The notes beneath the pieces are model-generated. The model was given only the letters and a program-made list of their open reading frames with translations, made no database searches and was not told the DNA's origin. Below, piece by piece: positions 13,343 through 26,577 of a stretch of DNA of 64,000 nucleotides; the stretch's first letter is position 1; the number at the start of each line of letters is the position of its first letter. A program made the translations under genes and the position numbers. Source of the stretch: Hyaloscypha bicolor E (lineage: Eukaryota; Ascomycota; Leotiomycetes; Helotiales; Hyaloscyphaceae); the NCBI RefSeq assembly GCF_002865645.1, contig NW_020194644.1:348801-412800 (forward strand), given 5' to 3'.

Positions 13343-16074
13343 TATTTATTTATACTTATTTCCTAAGCACTAAAAATAATAGAAAATTCCTATTTAGAAT
13401 CCGAAATAACGAAATATTTAGGATTCTCCTCTATTAGTTAATCTAATTTCTTCTTTATATACCTAAAATAAGACTTATTACTCTTAAATAGTCTTATTTC
13501 ATATTTCTGAACTTGCTTAAAAGTAATCCGAACCTGCTTAGTTATATTTTTATATTAAATCCAATATAGTTCTTTATATTAATTAGTATTCGCCTTTAAT
13601 TATTACTTAATTTCTGCTTTTATTATAGGGTATTAAGGAGGCTTATTATAGTAAATCATATTATAAATCGCACTAATATACTTTAAACAAATAGCTTCTT
13701 CGAATTTTATATTATTTATAGTATTCTTAAATTAATCTTTAATAAAAGAGAAAAGCTCTAGATAAAAGGCTTTAATAATCTTATAAGAGACTTCATTTTC
13801 GTATATTTTATCTTTAATAATAACTAAACTTATTAGAATTATAGTAAAAGGCCTATTAAGTAGCAAATTATTATTAAGCTATTCTTTAACTTATATATTA
13901 TTCGAGAATTAATACTTTCCTATAATTTTAGACTTATAGATTACTTAGCTAAAGGTATTTATTTATCTAGTTAAATAAACTATATTCGAAGTCTTTCTTT
14001 CTATTATTTTTAATAGATACTTGCCTAATTTCTTAGCTACTTCTGGCTCAAATTTATTAGAAATAGAGAAGTAATTAATGTCTTTAAAGAACTTCTTACT
14101 AAAAGTAGCGGCCTTCTTATAGTTTATAAGAAAAATATAGCTAATATTTTAATATTCTTTACTAAGGTAAAATTCGCTACTTAAAGCTTTAGTAATAAGC
14201 AGATCTTTAGTATTGCCTTTATACTAATTATAATTAATATTTCCAGAAGTAAAGTATTAGGCTAGCTAAAAGTAAGTAACTAGATAAATAGAATACTTAC
14301 TTAATACCTTATGAAATCCGAGCTATATTAATAGATTTATTATTAAGAATTAAGAGGCTAAGGTAAAATAACTATTACTAAAATCTCTATATATTAATAT
14401 ATTATTTTTTTAGAAATAAAACTATAGTATTTCTATTTCCTTTATTAAAAGTTCTTAAATACTAAGCTTCTTAATTTACTTTAAGTAATTCTTCTTATAA
14501 ATATAGCTATTTATATCCAGATTAGTAGTACTAGACTCAGGAATAGAAACTATAATATTAAATTAGAGCTATAAATTAGAGCGGAATTAATTAGAAATAT
14601 AGTACTTATATCTATATTACTTAATTTCCTATATTTTAAAGAAGAAATCCCGTATTTTCTTATTTATTCAAATAATAGAAATATATTTCTTGCCCTTAAT
14701 AACTTTATAAATCTTAGTAATTAGCTTTAGAGCGTCCTTAATATCTTATATATTAATAGAAAAAGTATTAGTAAATTACTAAATATATTCTATATAAGAA
14801 GCTTTAAGAAATCTATTATTAACTCTATAGTATTCTTATTTATAAATAGGTTCTAAAATACTACTATATATTTCCTTAAAAATATACTTATCTTACTAAG
14901 CAAGTATTAGCTTCTATTTGGCTAGTATCTTATAGATATACTAAATGCCTTTATTAAGTTCTCCGGATTTAATATCCTTAGTTTTCTGCTTCTTGGTTCT
15001 AGATATAGTTACGAGAGTTTTTCTAAATAATATCTTTTCCTTTAAAATAAAGAGTTCCTTCTTACTTTCCTTTATTTTACTAACCTTATACTTAGTCTAG
15101 TATTTAGATCTCTACTATTTATTAGAAGTCTTAGGCTTAGCTTACTTTTTATTCTTACTAGATTCTTCTTATCTAGTTATACTAGTTCTACTAGCCTTAC
15201 TAGTAGTTTTCTTACTAGGCTTTATTAAATTAGCTTTATTTTTCTTAATTAGGTCCGGTTAAATTAAAGCTAAAATTATAATAGGGGCTTATTCTTTAGG
15301 CTTATCTCGGAAAGCAGAAAAAGGCTTATTACTATAAACTTCTTTAATTAGAACTCTGGAAATATTAAAGGTATATTATCTAGCTTTAAGGTTATTAGCT
15401 AATAGTAGCTTAAACTCTAATTCTCTAGGTTCCGAAATAGCTTTAGTATATTTAAGTATCTTAGTAATATCTAATTTAGTAAATATACTAGTATTCTAAT
15501 ACTTCTTGTTTTTTATATACTCTAAAATAGCTTTATTAATTAATTAAATAGCTTTATATACTAAAGCTTTTATCTTAAAAAAAGAATATAACTTCTTATA
15601 AATATTTTTACTAAGATTATTATAGATATTATTAATATATTAGCTAAAAGCTTTGCTATATAATATAATTTTATTCTAATCCTTAGTATTAAAACTATTT
15701 ACTATAGTCTTAATCTTATTAAGCTTTTCTTATTTGCTTTTAGAAATACCTTTAATAATATTCTCGAATTTCCTATTATTAGCTTAGTAATTCTTTAGCT
15801 TTTCCTTAATTAATTCCAGTCTAGTTCCGTCTCTAATAAAGATTTTTTATTTTAAGAGCTTATTATATATATTACTTAGCTTATCTAGAATATTTATATT
15901 AAATTCGGTAATTGCAGCTATCTTTTCTGGTATTAGTAGGCCTTCTATAACTACCCAAGCTTCTTTAATATTCTAAACTTTAATACTATTAATCTATAGG
16001 CTTTTAATAATACTACGGCTTATAAGAACTAGCTATTATACTTTACTAGCTTAAGAAATCTATATTTTGGCCAT
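13343..16074 (-). pseudogene. Unidentified long ghost ORF (about 900 codons) between pol and the 3' LTR of element B
   Basis: On the minus strand an ATG at 16074 (MAKIQ, the Q being a TAG) opens a frame that can be followed to about 13343. It is interrupted almost only by TAA/TAG, as expected from CAA/CAG Gln codons after RIP, with at least one TGA that could be a former CGA. The predicted product is soluble and Lys-rich. It has a basic Ser/Thr-rich middle (motifs SKKTTSKAS and SKNKKQ) around residues 300-360 and no obvious membrane segment, so it does not look like an envelope protein. It lies where retroviral env or accessory ORFs sit. I recognise no family. It could instead be a gene captured by the element or a further nested insertion. 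Confidence 0.55.
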
Positions 16075-17222
16075 TTTATTATTCTTAATAAATTATAAAA
16101 GTATTATTAGTATAATAATTATAAATTATAAAATTAAAGGTTCTCGAGGTTACGAGAATTTCTTTTAAGTATATTTCAAGATAAAAAGTAAATTAGAATA
16201 GGCTTAGATTATATAAAGGTATTATATATATTCGAGTTTTTTCTTTCTTTCTAGCAAGAAAATAAAGCTAAAATAGTAGTATATATAATAGAGAAAATAG
16301 ATATAATAATTAGATATATTTAAGGTAATATAGTTATAAATTAGAAATAATTATAAAAAGGAAAATATAAAATTAGACTTCTATTATAGAAAAGAATACG
16401 AATATATATATCTAAGGAAATATAATTAAGGAAATAATTAAGGCAAGTTAAACTAAATAGTAATAATAGAGAAATAAAAAAATAATATAATAGAAATATA
16501 AATATAGTAATAATATCTAAAGTATTAGAATATAAAAGAAAATAACGAAAATTTTATAATATAGATATATCCCGACTCTTTATTTATTTAAAGATATTTC
16601 TATTAACTCAAAAAATAGTATAAAAGAAAGGAAATAATATAGGAAATATATAAAAAAAATAAGATATATAAATATACTAAAAATATTAAGAAAATATAAA
16701 ATAAGTATTAATAGAAAAGAAATTAGAATAATAGAATTAAGAAATAACTTAGAATAAGGTATTATTTCTTCTAAAACTAATTTATATTTCTTCCGAAAGC
16801 TAATTATATTTATTTAGTATTTATTAAAGTTAGTCTTATATAATATAAAACTATTTAGTTAGCTAGAATTTCAAAGTAATATTTATATTCACGAAAATAA
16901 TATTAAAGATATTAGAGATTATAGAAAAAAGAACTATAAAATAGTATAAATTGAATTTATAATACTATTATTAAGTTTGAAATAATTAATACTAAAGTTA
17001 ATATAGAATATAAAAAGATTAGGTATTCTAAATTAGTATTAAGAATATAGAAATTATTTAGATAATATTTAATAGCAAGAAATAGATTAATAGCAAGAAT
17101 TAGTAAATTATATTAGCTTTTTAAAGAAATAATTAGTTTCTAGTAATAAAATAGTATTATAATTTAAGAAAGGATTCTATATAAGAAAAGTTCTCTTTAT
17201 ATAGAAACAGAAATATATAATA
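16075..17222. other. Unassigned RIP-degraded part of element B
   Basis: AT-rich sequence between the ghost ORF and the LTR insertion. Stops occur in all frames and I see no recognisable motif. It could hold the leader of the ghost ORF or the end of pol. Confidence 0.5.
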
Positions 17223-17645
17223 TATTACGAAACCGGGCTCTGGGCTTGGAAAGCAGGTAATGTCACGGGTACGGCATTCTGGGCTTGGAAAGCAAGGTAG
17301 AAGGTCCCTTACGAAGACGATTCAAAGCTAAGGAAGGGAAAGCTAGAATACAGGAGGCTGTGGGCTTAAGTGCACCCCCAGTAAGCTAGCCCCTAAGGGG
17401 CCTAGCGTCCTAAATATCTCCATACGCATTCCCATGCTAGCTGTCAGGTGACTGTATCAGGTGACCAGAACGTGGAAACCAGAACTGTGACAGGTAAAGT
17501 GGCTCTTAATCCGAGGATTCTAAACTAAAGAGGGAAGCTCCTAAATACAGGAGCTTTAGTATTCTAAATACTAGCCAGCCGCATACGTCATCGCGATCAC
17601 GTGACGCTAAATTTACTAGTAAAGTGGTAGAGCGTAATATAATAT
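17223..17645 (+). mobile_element. Solo LTR, little RIP-mutated, inserted in element B and itself interrupted
   Basis: A pocket of near-normal base composition inside AT-rich DNA. It begins TATTACGAAACCGGG and shares its whole outer sequence with the degraded fragment at 3936-4123. The inner 17261-17492 is a second insertion. Without it the unit is about 186 bp. The right edge is set by where similarity to the 3936 copy ends. No internal retroelement sequence adjoins it. The orientation given is arbitrary. Confidence 0.65.
17261..17492. mobile_element. Nested solo LTR with GGTAA target duplication
   Basis: A 232-bp unit that starts TGTCACGGG and ends CTGTGACA, flanked by GGTAA at 17256-17260 and 17493-17497. 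The related fragment at 3936 has a single GGTAA at this point, so it is an empty-site allele of the family. TG..CA ends and a 5-bp duplication are typical of LTR elements. The unit is unmutated by RIP. Its first 50 bases share CTGGGCTTGGAAAGCA with the LTR it entered, so the two families may be related. Confidence 0.75.
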
Positions 17646-19149
17646 ACTAATTAAGCCTTAGTATATGCTTTTAAAGCAGCTATAGTATTTGCCTTAAATA
17701 TAGCTATAATTATATTAAAGAAAAAGTAGGTTTTCTAGTATAAGGTAAACTTTAAATAAATAGATCTAGTTTATCTAATATCTAAGAGATTCCCAGAATT
17801 ATATATTATTAAATACTTTTAAAAATAACTATTAAGTTTAATAAGATTTCCTTTTCTCTTATAAGGCTTCTAGTTTAGTTATTTCGTCTATATAGGACTT
17901 CTAATTAGGAAGTTTATTTAGATATTATAAGTAAACTTGTAATAGTAATTCAAGTTAAAATCGAGATCTATAGATATTATAATTAAGCTTTAGACTAGTA
18001 TAAGCTGCGAGAATAGCTAGCTAAAAAGATAAATAAAGCTTCTAAAAGATTTCTAATTTAGTAAGATATATATAAAAGGCTCTTTTCTTTCTTTTCTTCC
18101 TTTCCTATCTCTAAATATAATTACTATTTATTATTATAGTTCGGAATTAAGAGTTTATAAGATAACCTCTCGACTCTTTATTTATTTTTATACTAAAAGA
18201 AATACTTTATATTTAATTCTCAAGATCTAGTAATAAAATCTTATATTAAGAATACTATTTAGTAATAATAATTAGATAATAATAAGAAATAAATAATAAT
18301 AAAGCTTGTCTAATTTCCAAAATAATAATCTAATAATAATATTCTTTAAAAGTTATAAATAATAGTTAGAAGGAAAAAACAAAAAATATATAAAGAATTA
18401 AAAGTAACTAGCTTTATTTCAGGTTAGGAAAAGCTTCTATTATTAAATACTTTCTTCTAGTTCTCTATAAAGAAAATATATTTTACTTTTTCTAATTCCG
18501 GTAACTTTAAAATATATATAATAATACTAGTAGCTTTCTTAATTTCCTAAATACTATTTTGCTTATAGTACTCTATAACTATTTCCTTTTCTAGTTCTAT
18601 ATTTATCTTAAAATATTTATTTATAGATATATATTTATTATTAATTTTATTTTTAGAAAAGTACTAGAATTTATTTCTTTTAATAAACTACTTAAGTTAA
18701 TTTCCGGTATATATTTTTTGAAATATAATACTATTAAGTTCTTCTAGTATATAGTATTCTTTTAGTTAATCTATATATCTTACTTTATATAGGCCAAGCT
18801 AGTAATATAATAGCTTTATATTTCTTAACTTATTTTAATTTATTAATTTAATATTATATATAAGAACTAGATTCTTTTCAGAAATAGGCTTTAAATAAAT
18901 CTAGTAAGTAATATTAAATTACTTCTTTCTTTTTTAGTATTTTCTATTTTTCTTTATTCTAGCTTCTTTAATATTTTTATCTCTTATTTATATTTGTTTT
19001 ATATATATTTCTAGAAGTATTTCTTTATTATAGACTTTATTTTATCTAAATATTCTCTAAATTAGAAAGCATATTTCTATAAGTAATATAGCTTCTTTAT
19101 TATAGACTATATAAAAAGAAGTAAATCTAGTTAGTTTATATATAGTAAT
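17646..19149. other. Unassigned RIP-degraded part of element B, beyond integrase
   Basis: AT-rich, stop-ridden sequence downstream of the integrase remnant in the direction of element B. It should contain the C-terminal part of pol, but I could not identify a domain. Confidence 0.45.
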
Positions 19150-19690
19150 TCGGTTAGTAAATAGAATATATAATAGTAAATTTATTTAAGGCTTTTTTTT
19201 ATCTATTATAAGTATAATAAGTACTTAAATAATTAGTTAATATACTCTTTTAATTATACTATTTCCTTTAGAATTATAGGCCAAAATAATAATTCTATTA
19301 ATTCCTAGCTTATTAAGTTCCTAAATTACTACTTCTTTAAATTCCGATCTGCTATTTACCTTAAGTTAGCTAAATAAACTATACCTATAAATAATTTCTT
19401 CCTAAATAAACTTAGTAATCTTTTTACTAGTTAGGTTCTTTAAAAGTCTAGCTTTAATTTATCCTAATAAATTATCTCTAGTAATAACTAAAAAGTTATA
19501 TTCTTTATAATCTAGTAATTTAATTATATTAATTTTAAGGTAATAGAAAAGAAATATAGCTTTTATTAGATATAGAACTTCTTCTTATTTTCTTTTACTC
19601 TTATACTAATAGACCTTATAAGTATTAATAGACTTCTATATATAGTTATAGTAATCTTTCTAGTAATAGCGGCTAGCTACTAAATAAAAA
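19150..19690 (-). pseudogene. Element B integrase core (RIP ghost)
   Basis: Minus-strand reading with TAA/TAG as Gln gives the landmarks of a Ty3/gypsy integrase core: a stretch like TRDNLLGQIEARPLKNLTSK, a later SEFKEVV-type region at the DxGxE position, then LAYNSKGNSIIKRGY corresponding to the usual AYHPQANGMVERGH. This is the DDE integrase that inserts the cDNA copy. Several active-site acidic or neighbouring residues appear altered, and stops make it non-functional. Confidence 0.75.
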
Positions 19691-20299
19691 GTACTCTTTC
19701 TTCCTATATATCTAATTTTATTATATAGCTCTTTAATAATAATTTCTCTTTACTCTTAATTATTAATAATAAGTCGAGATAAATATATTTTAGATATAAT
19801 TCTCTAGAATAATTAATTTCTTATATTATAATTTAAAGCTTCTTTATTTAACTTTTAAAACTCGGCTTTAGATATTTCTTCTAGTTTAGAGAATATTATA
19901 AGATATTATATAATATTCTAGTATTATTTGAAATAGTTATTATTTAAGAAATCTAGTAAAATAGTTAGGTTATTATATAAAATATAGGAATTAGTATTAT
20001 TATTTATTATTTTACTAGAGATTATATAAAAGGCTATAGTCTTTACTATATAACTTCCGGATTTTATTATTTTTTAATATTACTAATTTGCTTCTAGATA
20101 TAGTAAGGCTTTAATTATTAATCTCTAGTAATTAGATACTATTATTTAAATATCTAGTAAAGGTCTTAGAAATCTAATTCCTTAAAATAATATTATATAA
20201 CTAAACCGGAATTGCTTTCTTTAACTAAACTTTCCGTCTAATAAATACTATTCTAATAATATTAAGTTCTATTACTAACTATTTATTAATATCCTTATT

Positions 20300-20610
20300 A
20301 TTTTCGGTATTACCTTCTTATTATAAATGCCTTAATAGTCTATTAGTAATAATATACTTAGTTTCTTTAATATACTTGACTTTAAAGTCAAATAATTAAA
20401 TTTATACTAGCTAGTAAGTAACTAGAGCTTTAGGAAGATCTATAGCCGCTTTGCTTAGTTATATAACGAGTATATTAGCGTCTAATTTAAGAATAAAGTA
20501 AACTTTATATAGCCAGAATTATATTTTCTATAAATACTTTACTAGCCCTCGGTATTTTCTTTTAATAATATTATATTTCCGTTTAGTATTATTCTAGATT
20601 CCAGACTTAT
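20300..20610 (-). pseudogene. Element B RNase H region (RIP ghost)
   Basis: On the minus strand the frame gives landmarks of the Ty3 RNase H end: LDANTLVIQL, then DLPKALVTY, then INLFDFKVKYI and an NRLSRH-like ending, matching the usual TDANTLVAQLN..LPGALVTRWIAWIRLFDFEVKHIPG..ADGLSR layout. The reverse transcriptase proper should lie at about 20.6-21.9 kb on the same strand. The frame there is consistent, but I did not resolve each motif. Confidence 0.7.
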
Positions 20611-21899
20611 ATTATATAACTCTCTTTTTTCCTTTATTATTATATTAACTAAAAGTTCCGCTCTAGCTATCTAGGCTAGTATCTATTATTAATATAATTA
20701 TTCCCTAATTTTCTAATAGATTATAATATAACTTATAAAATATTAGAATAGTAATAAGCTTTTCTTAAAAAATTTATATAACTAATACTTATTTATTACC
20801 CTAGTTCTATATTATATCTTTCTTTATTAAATAATAAATAAGTTTAATAATAATTATAAAGCCTTTAATTCAAATATAGTAATAAATAATAATTCTAATA
20901 AATACCTTGCCTTTAGTTATACTATTATAATATTTCTATTTTAAGATCTTAGTAATTTCTGAGCTTAAAGGGCTTCTTTCAAGTACTTTATAAATAAAGC
21001 TAATAATAATTATATTATTATAATAGAACTGCGATTTTTCTTTAATACTAGCTCTAGCTTATTTAATTTTATTTAAGGTTATATCTAGATTTTAAAGATA
21101 TTTAAATATAAAACGCTAAATTTCAGGTAAAATAAGCAACCTATTATAGTTTATATAAGGTTTCTTAACTCTAATATTATTAATAAATAATATAGCAATT
21201 TTAGGAAACAGATTCTCTAAAATAGTTATAATAATCTATATAAACTATATAACGGAATTAGTAGCTCCCTAAAGTAATATAGTTATTTTTAATAGCCCTA
21301 AAAGTATTATAAATATAATTAAATCTCTATTACAAGTATTTAGTATAAGTTAATTATATCCGGAAAAGAAATTAATTAGAGAAATATAAATATATCTAGT
21401 AAATTTCTTTAAGATCTTATTAGTAAATAGAAATAGATTAGTATCTTATAGGATTACTAAATTCATTTTTATAATAGTATTAATTAGTCTATAAGTTCTA
21501 GTAATCTTCTTTATAATCAAGAATTATAGATTTTAATAAGATCTATTATATTTCTTAAGAACTTTATAATCTAGATATTTTAATAGTATTTTTACTATTA
21601 CTAGTACTAGAGCTTTGGGATATAAGAAATTCTTCTTTTACTAGGCCTTATACTTAATAGTCTTAATTAGAATAGATAAGCTAATATTCTTATAAACTTT
21701 TCCTATTTCTTTCTAATTAAATATAATTATATCTTTTTAATTAATTATTAATTCTCGGAATATAACTAGTTTCTCTTTCTAGATCTAGTTACTAATATCT
21801 AATTATTTAAGGCATTCTAAAATAAGTTATAAATCTTTTAGAATAGCTAATATCCTTAGTAAAAGATAGTTCTTATATTTCCTAGTATATTCTTATAAA

Positions 21900-24800
21900 T
21901 ATTCTCTAGCTTTAAATCTCTTAAACTAGTCCGGATATTTACTAGAGCCTTTTCTAGTTCTATTATTAGTATTTATTAATTAAATCTTCTTATTCTTTAT
22001 TTTATATATTTCCGTAACTAGAAATAGACTATAGTTATTATCTTTTTCTTTAAGAACTATAACTATTTTCTTTAGTATTTTTTTTATCTAATTTCCGGAA
22101 TTTATAACTTTTTTATTTAGCTTCTTTCTAGTTAAATATAGAGAATATCTTTTTATCTAATATTTTAATATATCTTTCTTAAGCTCCTATATATTCCAGA
22201 ATTCTTTCTAGTCTTAGGTTTTATATTTCTTAGCTTTAGAAATATATTTCTTTATTATTAGAAGATATTACTTTATCTTTTTTTTCGAAATATCTTTACT
22301 TAATATTCTTTTTACTTTCTTTTCTATTAATTTCGGAACTACTTTTAATAATACTCTAATTAGAGCCTTTTTTGCTTTAGTTTCTTTAAAAATATTATTA
22401 ATTTCCTAAACTTCTAAACCTAAAATAAAAGAATCTAAAAGAAATTCTAGTATCTTTCTATTTCCTCTAATATTACTACTAGTTATAATACTAGGCTCTA
22501 TTTTTCCTTTTTATCTTTAGTTTCCTATTCTATATTACTTAATTCCTTAATTCTAGAAGCTTAATATTCTTAAATTATTACTTTTTTCTATTTTCCGGTA
22601 TTTTTTAAAAGTAAAATAATTATAATAGTATAGGTATTCTGGTTATTTTTAGGGTTAATAAATCTTTTATTCTATAAATTATTACTTCTATATATAATTT
22701 TTATTTTTATTTTTACTAAAAATAATTAATTAAGCAGAATTTTTAGAGCCTTTTTAACTAGAAAAAATATATCTTTATATTCTATTCTATTTATAATCTT
22801 AGCTCTAAGCTTTACTATTTCTGCAAATCCAAATTTAGTTCTAGTAATAGTAAATATTTAATAATCTATAATATTATATATTACTTTACTAATACTTCTA
22901 AAAATCTTTTCGGGAAAAATATTAACTTTAGCTCTAGTATTAATTATTTCTTTATATTTAATACTTTTTTAAGGTTCTCGAAGTATAAATTAGAGATATA
23001 GAGATTATATAATATATTTATAAGCTAGTAATATCCGAATATTAATACTATTACTTTTAAATTAAATAATTCTATTAGTATTAAATACCTGAACTAGTAT
23101 TTCTAATTCCTTAAATATTCTATTTATTATATAAGCTATAGCTACTAGCTCTATAGATTTTCTAGTATATCTAACTATATTTAATATAATAGTATTTCCT
23201 ATTTATAAAATAATAAGATAGGAAATATTATCTTTAATTTATTAGTTCTAAAGTATAATAACTAGATCTAGTATTTTTATTTCTTTCTAAGTCTTTAGAA
23301 GTGAAATATTTACTTTTTTAGTAGCTTTATTAGAATATTATTAATTTTAGAAATCCTATATTTATTATAATTAAAAATATACTAGATTTCTAATTTGTTT
23401 TATTTATCTCTGGAAATATTAATATCTATATTCTTAGCTAGGCTATTCCTTTATTTATTACTTCTTAGAGTAGTATTCTTCTGGCCTTTTATATAAGATA
23501 GCTTTTCTTTTATTCTAGCTTATCTTTAGAAAACCTTTTTAGCTATTTCTATTTCTTTTCTCTTTTTTCTTAATAAGAAACCTATTATAATATTAATAGA
23601 AATACTATTTATAGCTAAATCTTAATACTATTTATTAATTCCAGAACCTAAAATATTAGTAATTCTAATATAATTTCCTTTAAAGTAAAGCGGCTATTTA
23701 GATTCCCTAGATATAACTTACTTGCTTTTATATATAAATCCCGGTTAGCTAGTTTCCTTTTTTCTTTCTTGCTTAGTAAACTAGATATTTCCTATTAATC
23801 TCTAGATATTCTTAGATCAAGTATTTAAATTATAGTTAAATTCTTTTCCTTGAATTTAGAAAATAATTTAGTTAAATTACTAGTACTTACTAGTAAGAAA
23901 AAAGAAAATACTTTTTTATCTAGGCTTAAATAGCTCTTTATACTATTTTTTATTAAATTAGTAAGTATATCTATAATTTATAAGTTCTTTTATTAGTAAG
24001 TAATAGAATTAAGAGATATAAATATATTCTGAATTAATATTATTATTCTTATTTCTATTATAGTACTTATAGTAAATTTATTTTCTCGGTTCTAAGTTTA
24101 TATTATAAGCTATATTAACTTAAATAATATTTTCTAATTATACTTAAGACTAACTTTCTCTAGAATATAGTTATCTAGATTCTTTACTTATTCTAGCTTA
24201 ATTACTATATTTATTATAATATTCTCTATAATCTTTATTATAACTTCTAGTATATTTTTCCTAAAAACCCGAATTATACTTACTAGGCTATTAATACTAT
24301 TATACTAGCTATATCTACTATAATTAACTAGGCTATATAAGTAGGCTATAAATATTTTCCCGAATTATAATAGTAGCTATATTAAGTTATTTCTATAGGT
24401 TCTTTTAAGTTATAGTAATAATAGATAACTTTTCTAGGCTTTTTACTAACTAGTTAGTATTATTTTCCTTAGGTTTACTACTTTTAGTAAATTTCGCATA
24501 ATTAGCTATAAGCTAGATTCTTTTTTTACTTATATCTATAATAGCTTTAGGAAATATAATAGAAAGAACTAGTAAAGAATAATTATTTTCTGGTTTAGGA
24601 ATTATATTATAGATTACTATATTTAAATATTCTTATCTAAATCTAAATATATCTAGATTATTAGTAATATTAAAATAGTATTTCTTTTTTTTATATTAAT
24701 AAGATATTACTACCTTCTTATATATCTTACTATATTTATAGGTAAAAATATCTATAGGCTTAAAGTTTATATTCTTAAAAATATAATCTTTTATTAGAAT

Positions 24801-26275
24801 AAATAATTCCTTTATAAATTCTTAGTACTAAATAATTTTTTTTTTTTTCTCTTTAATAATTTCTTTAATACTTTATTAAATATATTAATATAAGACTTGG
24901 AAAAAATTCCTTTATTCTAGGCTTATATAATAATCTAATTAAGAAAGTCGCAGCTAATTTTAAATATTTCCTAATTATATTCTCGGAATTCCTTTAGTAA
25001 GGCCTTAAAGAACTTAGTCTTCTAATAATCTCCTGAATTATTAGTATAGTATTCTGGTATAGCCTTAATTTAATTCTTATAAATAGAAGAGATATAATAA
25101 ATAATTCTCTTTCTTTTAGTATTATTAGAAATATAATAGTTCTTATATATATTTATATATTATTTCAAGAATATAGAAATATTACTTCCCTAAAACTATA
25201 GTATTCTAAGAGTTTCTATAAGTAGTAGATTCAAATCCGGTACTAGTATATACTTATTTTTAGCTATATTAATCTTAATAATTTCTTCTATAATTAATTA
25301 TAAAGTTTCTATACCTAAAACTTCTATTAATAAGATTTCTAAAAAGCTAACTTCTTATTTAAATATATCGTTTAATTTAGGAACCGGAATTAGAGAGAAA
25401 CCGGTTAATAATAATAAATATAATTAAGGTTTGAATTTTAGTATTAGTAATAATAAAGTAGTAGCTTTTCTAGTCTTATTTCTATTATTTATATTTTCTT
25501 TCCTATTTCTTTAGCTTAATACCTATAGTATTTTCCTTTAATTTCACTAAACTAGATATATCTAATAATATTATTAAAGGTAATAATAAAAATAATAAAA
25601 ATAATTTTATTAATTTTTCTAACTTTTCTAAATTCTCTTTTATTTCTTTACTTAATATCTATTTCTTTTTCTAGAAGCTTTTCTAGTTTATTTATATAAT
25701 TTCTTATTTCTAATTTTTTTTTAATTCTTATTTCTAATTTCTATTTACTATTTTACTTAAAATTAAGAATATTTTCTCTTTTAGATATCTTTTCTAAACT
25801 TAGAAATAAGCTTTTTTACTAAAACTAATACTATCTCTATTCCGGTCTTTATTATAACTAAAAATAAGATATAAATTAATAGTATAACTTTATTTCCGAA
25901 TACTAAAGTCTATTTCTAATTAAGGTCTAACTTATATTATCTTAATATAATCTTTCTTATTTTATTTCCTCTATTTCTTTTTCTTTTATAATTAGCCTTT
26001 ATTTCTATTACTTCTATATACTATACTAGTAATTATATCTTGCAGCTAACTTATATTCAAGTTACTAAATATATTAGAAATTAATATAAGATACTAAGAT
26101 TAATACTTATATATCTTTAATATTTTGGCCTTAGGCTTAAAATATTATAATAGCTCTTTTCTTCCCTAATTTACTAAGCTAATAATTCGCCTTATAGATA
26201 TTTCTTAGAACTTTATAAAAGTATTACTTTAATTATAAAGTTTCTATTCTCCCTATATTACTTACTATAAAATAT
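21900..26275 (-). other. Upstream part of element B (presumed gag and leader), unassigned
   Basis: AT-rich and full of stops. From its place between the 5' LTR (26276-26577) and reverse transcriptase it should hold gag and protease. No CCHC knuckle or protease triad could be picked out by eye. Confidence 0.4.
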
Positions 26276-26577
26276 ATAAGAAAGAAACTATAATAAGACA
26301 AAAACTTATATAAAGTATACTAGAATATAAAATATAACTTAATAGTAAAATAATAAATTAAAAATATAAATAGTAAAATATAAATAGTATATAATATATA
26401 AAAGCTTAATTAATTAAATACTTATAAGAGATTATTCTCTAAGTCTATAGAAAAACTAGCTTTCTTATATAATTTCCGCAAGTTATATATAAAAGACTAT
26501 AGCCTTTACTATATAACCTAAACCTTAAAACCGCCAAAATAATATAATTTTTAACGAGTATAGCCTGCTATACTATA
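26276..26577 (-). repeat. 5' LTR of element B
   Basis: 302 bp, collinear with 13031-13332 and 6363-6664. Read on the minus strand it has a TATATAAG box about 120 bases from its start, suitable for driving transcription into the element. Confidence 0.85.

Larger units (their letters stand above)
13031..26577 (-). mobile_element. Element B: 13.5-kb Ty3/gypsy retrotransposon on the minus strand, nested in element A
   Basis: Two 302-bp LTRs (13031-13332 and 26276-26577) enclose about 12.9 kb. RNase H-like (about 20.3-20.6 kb) and integrase-like (about 19.15-19.69 kb) remnants read on the minus strand in the normal Ty3 order, so the element runs right to left. A purine-rich tract (AGGGAATTAAA on the minus strand) borders the left LTR, where the 3' LTR should be. 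The flanks are CTAAT and CTAAG, an imperfect target duplication. It is much longer than ordinary Ty3/gypsy elements of 5-8 kb. The extra length includes a ghost ORF at 13343-16074, a 423-bp secondary insertion at 17223, and unassigned sequence at 21.9-26.2 kb that is presumably gag. Confidence 0.8.
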
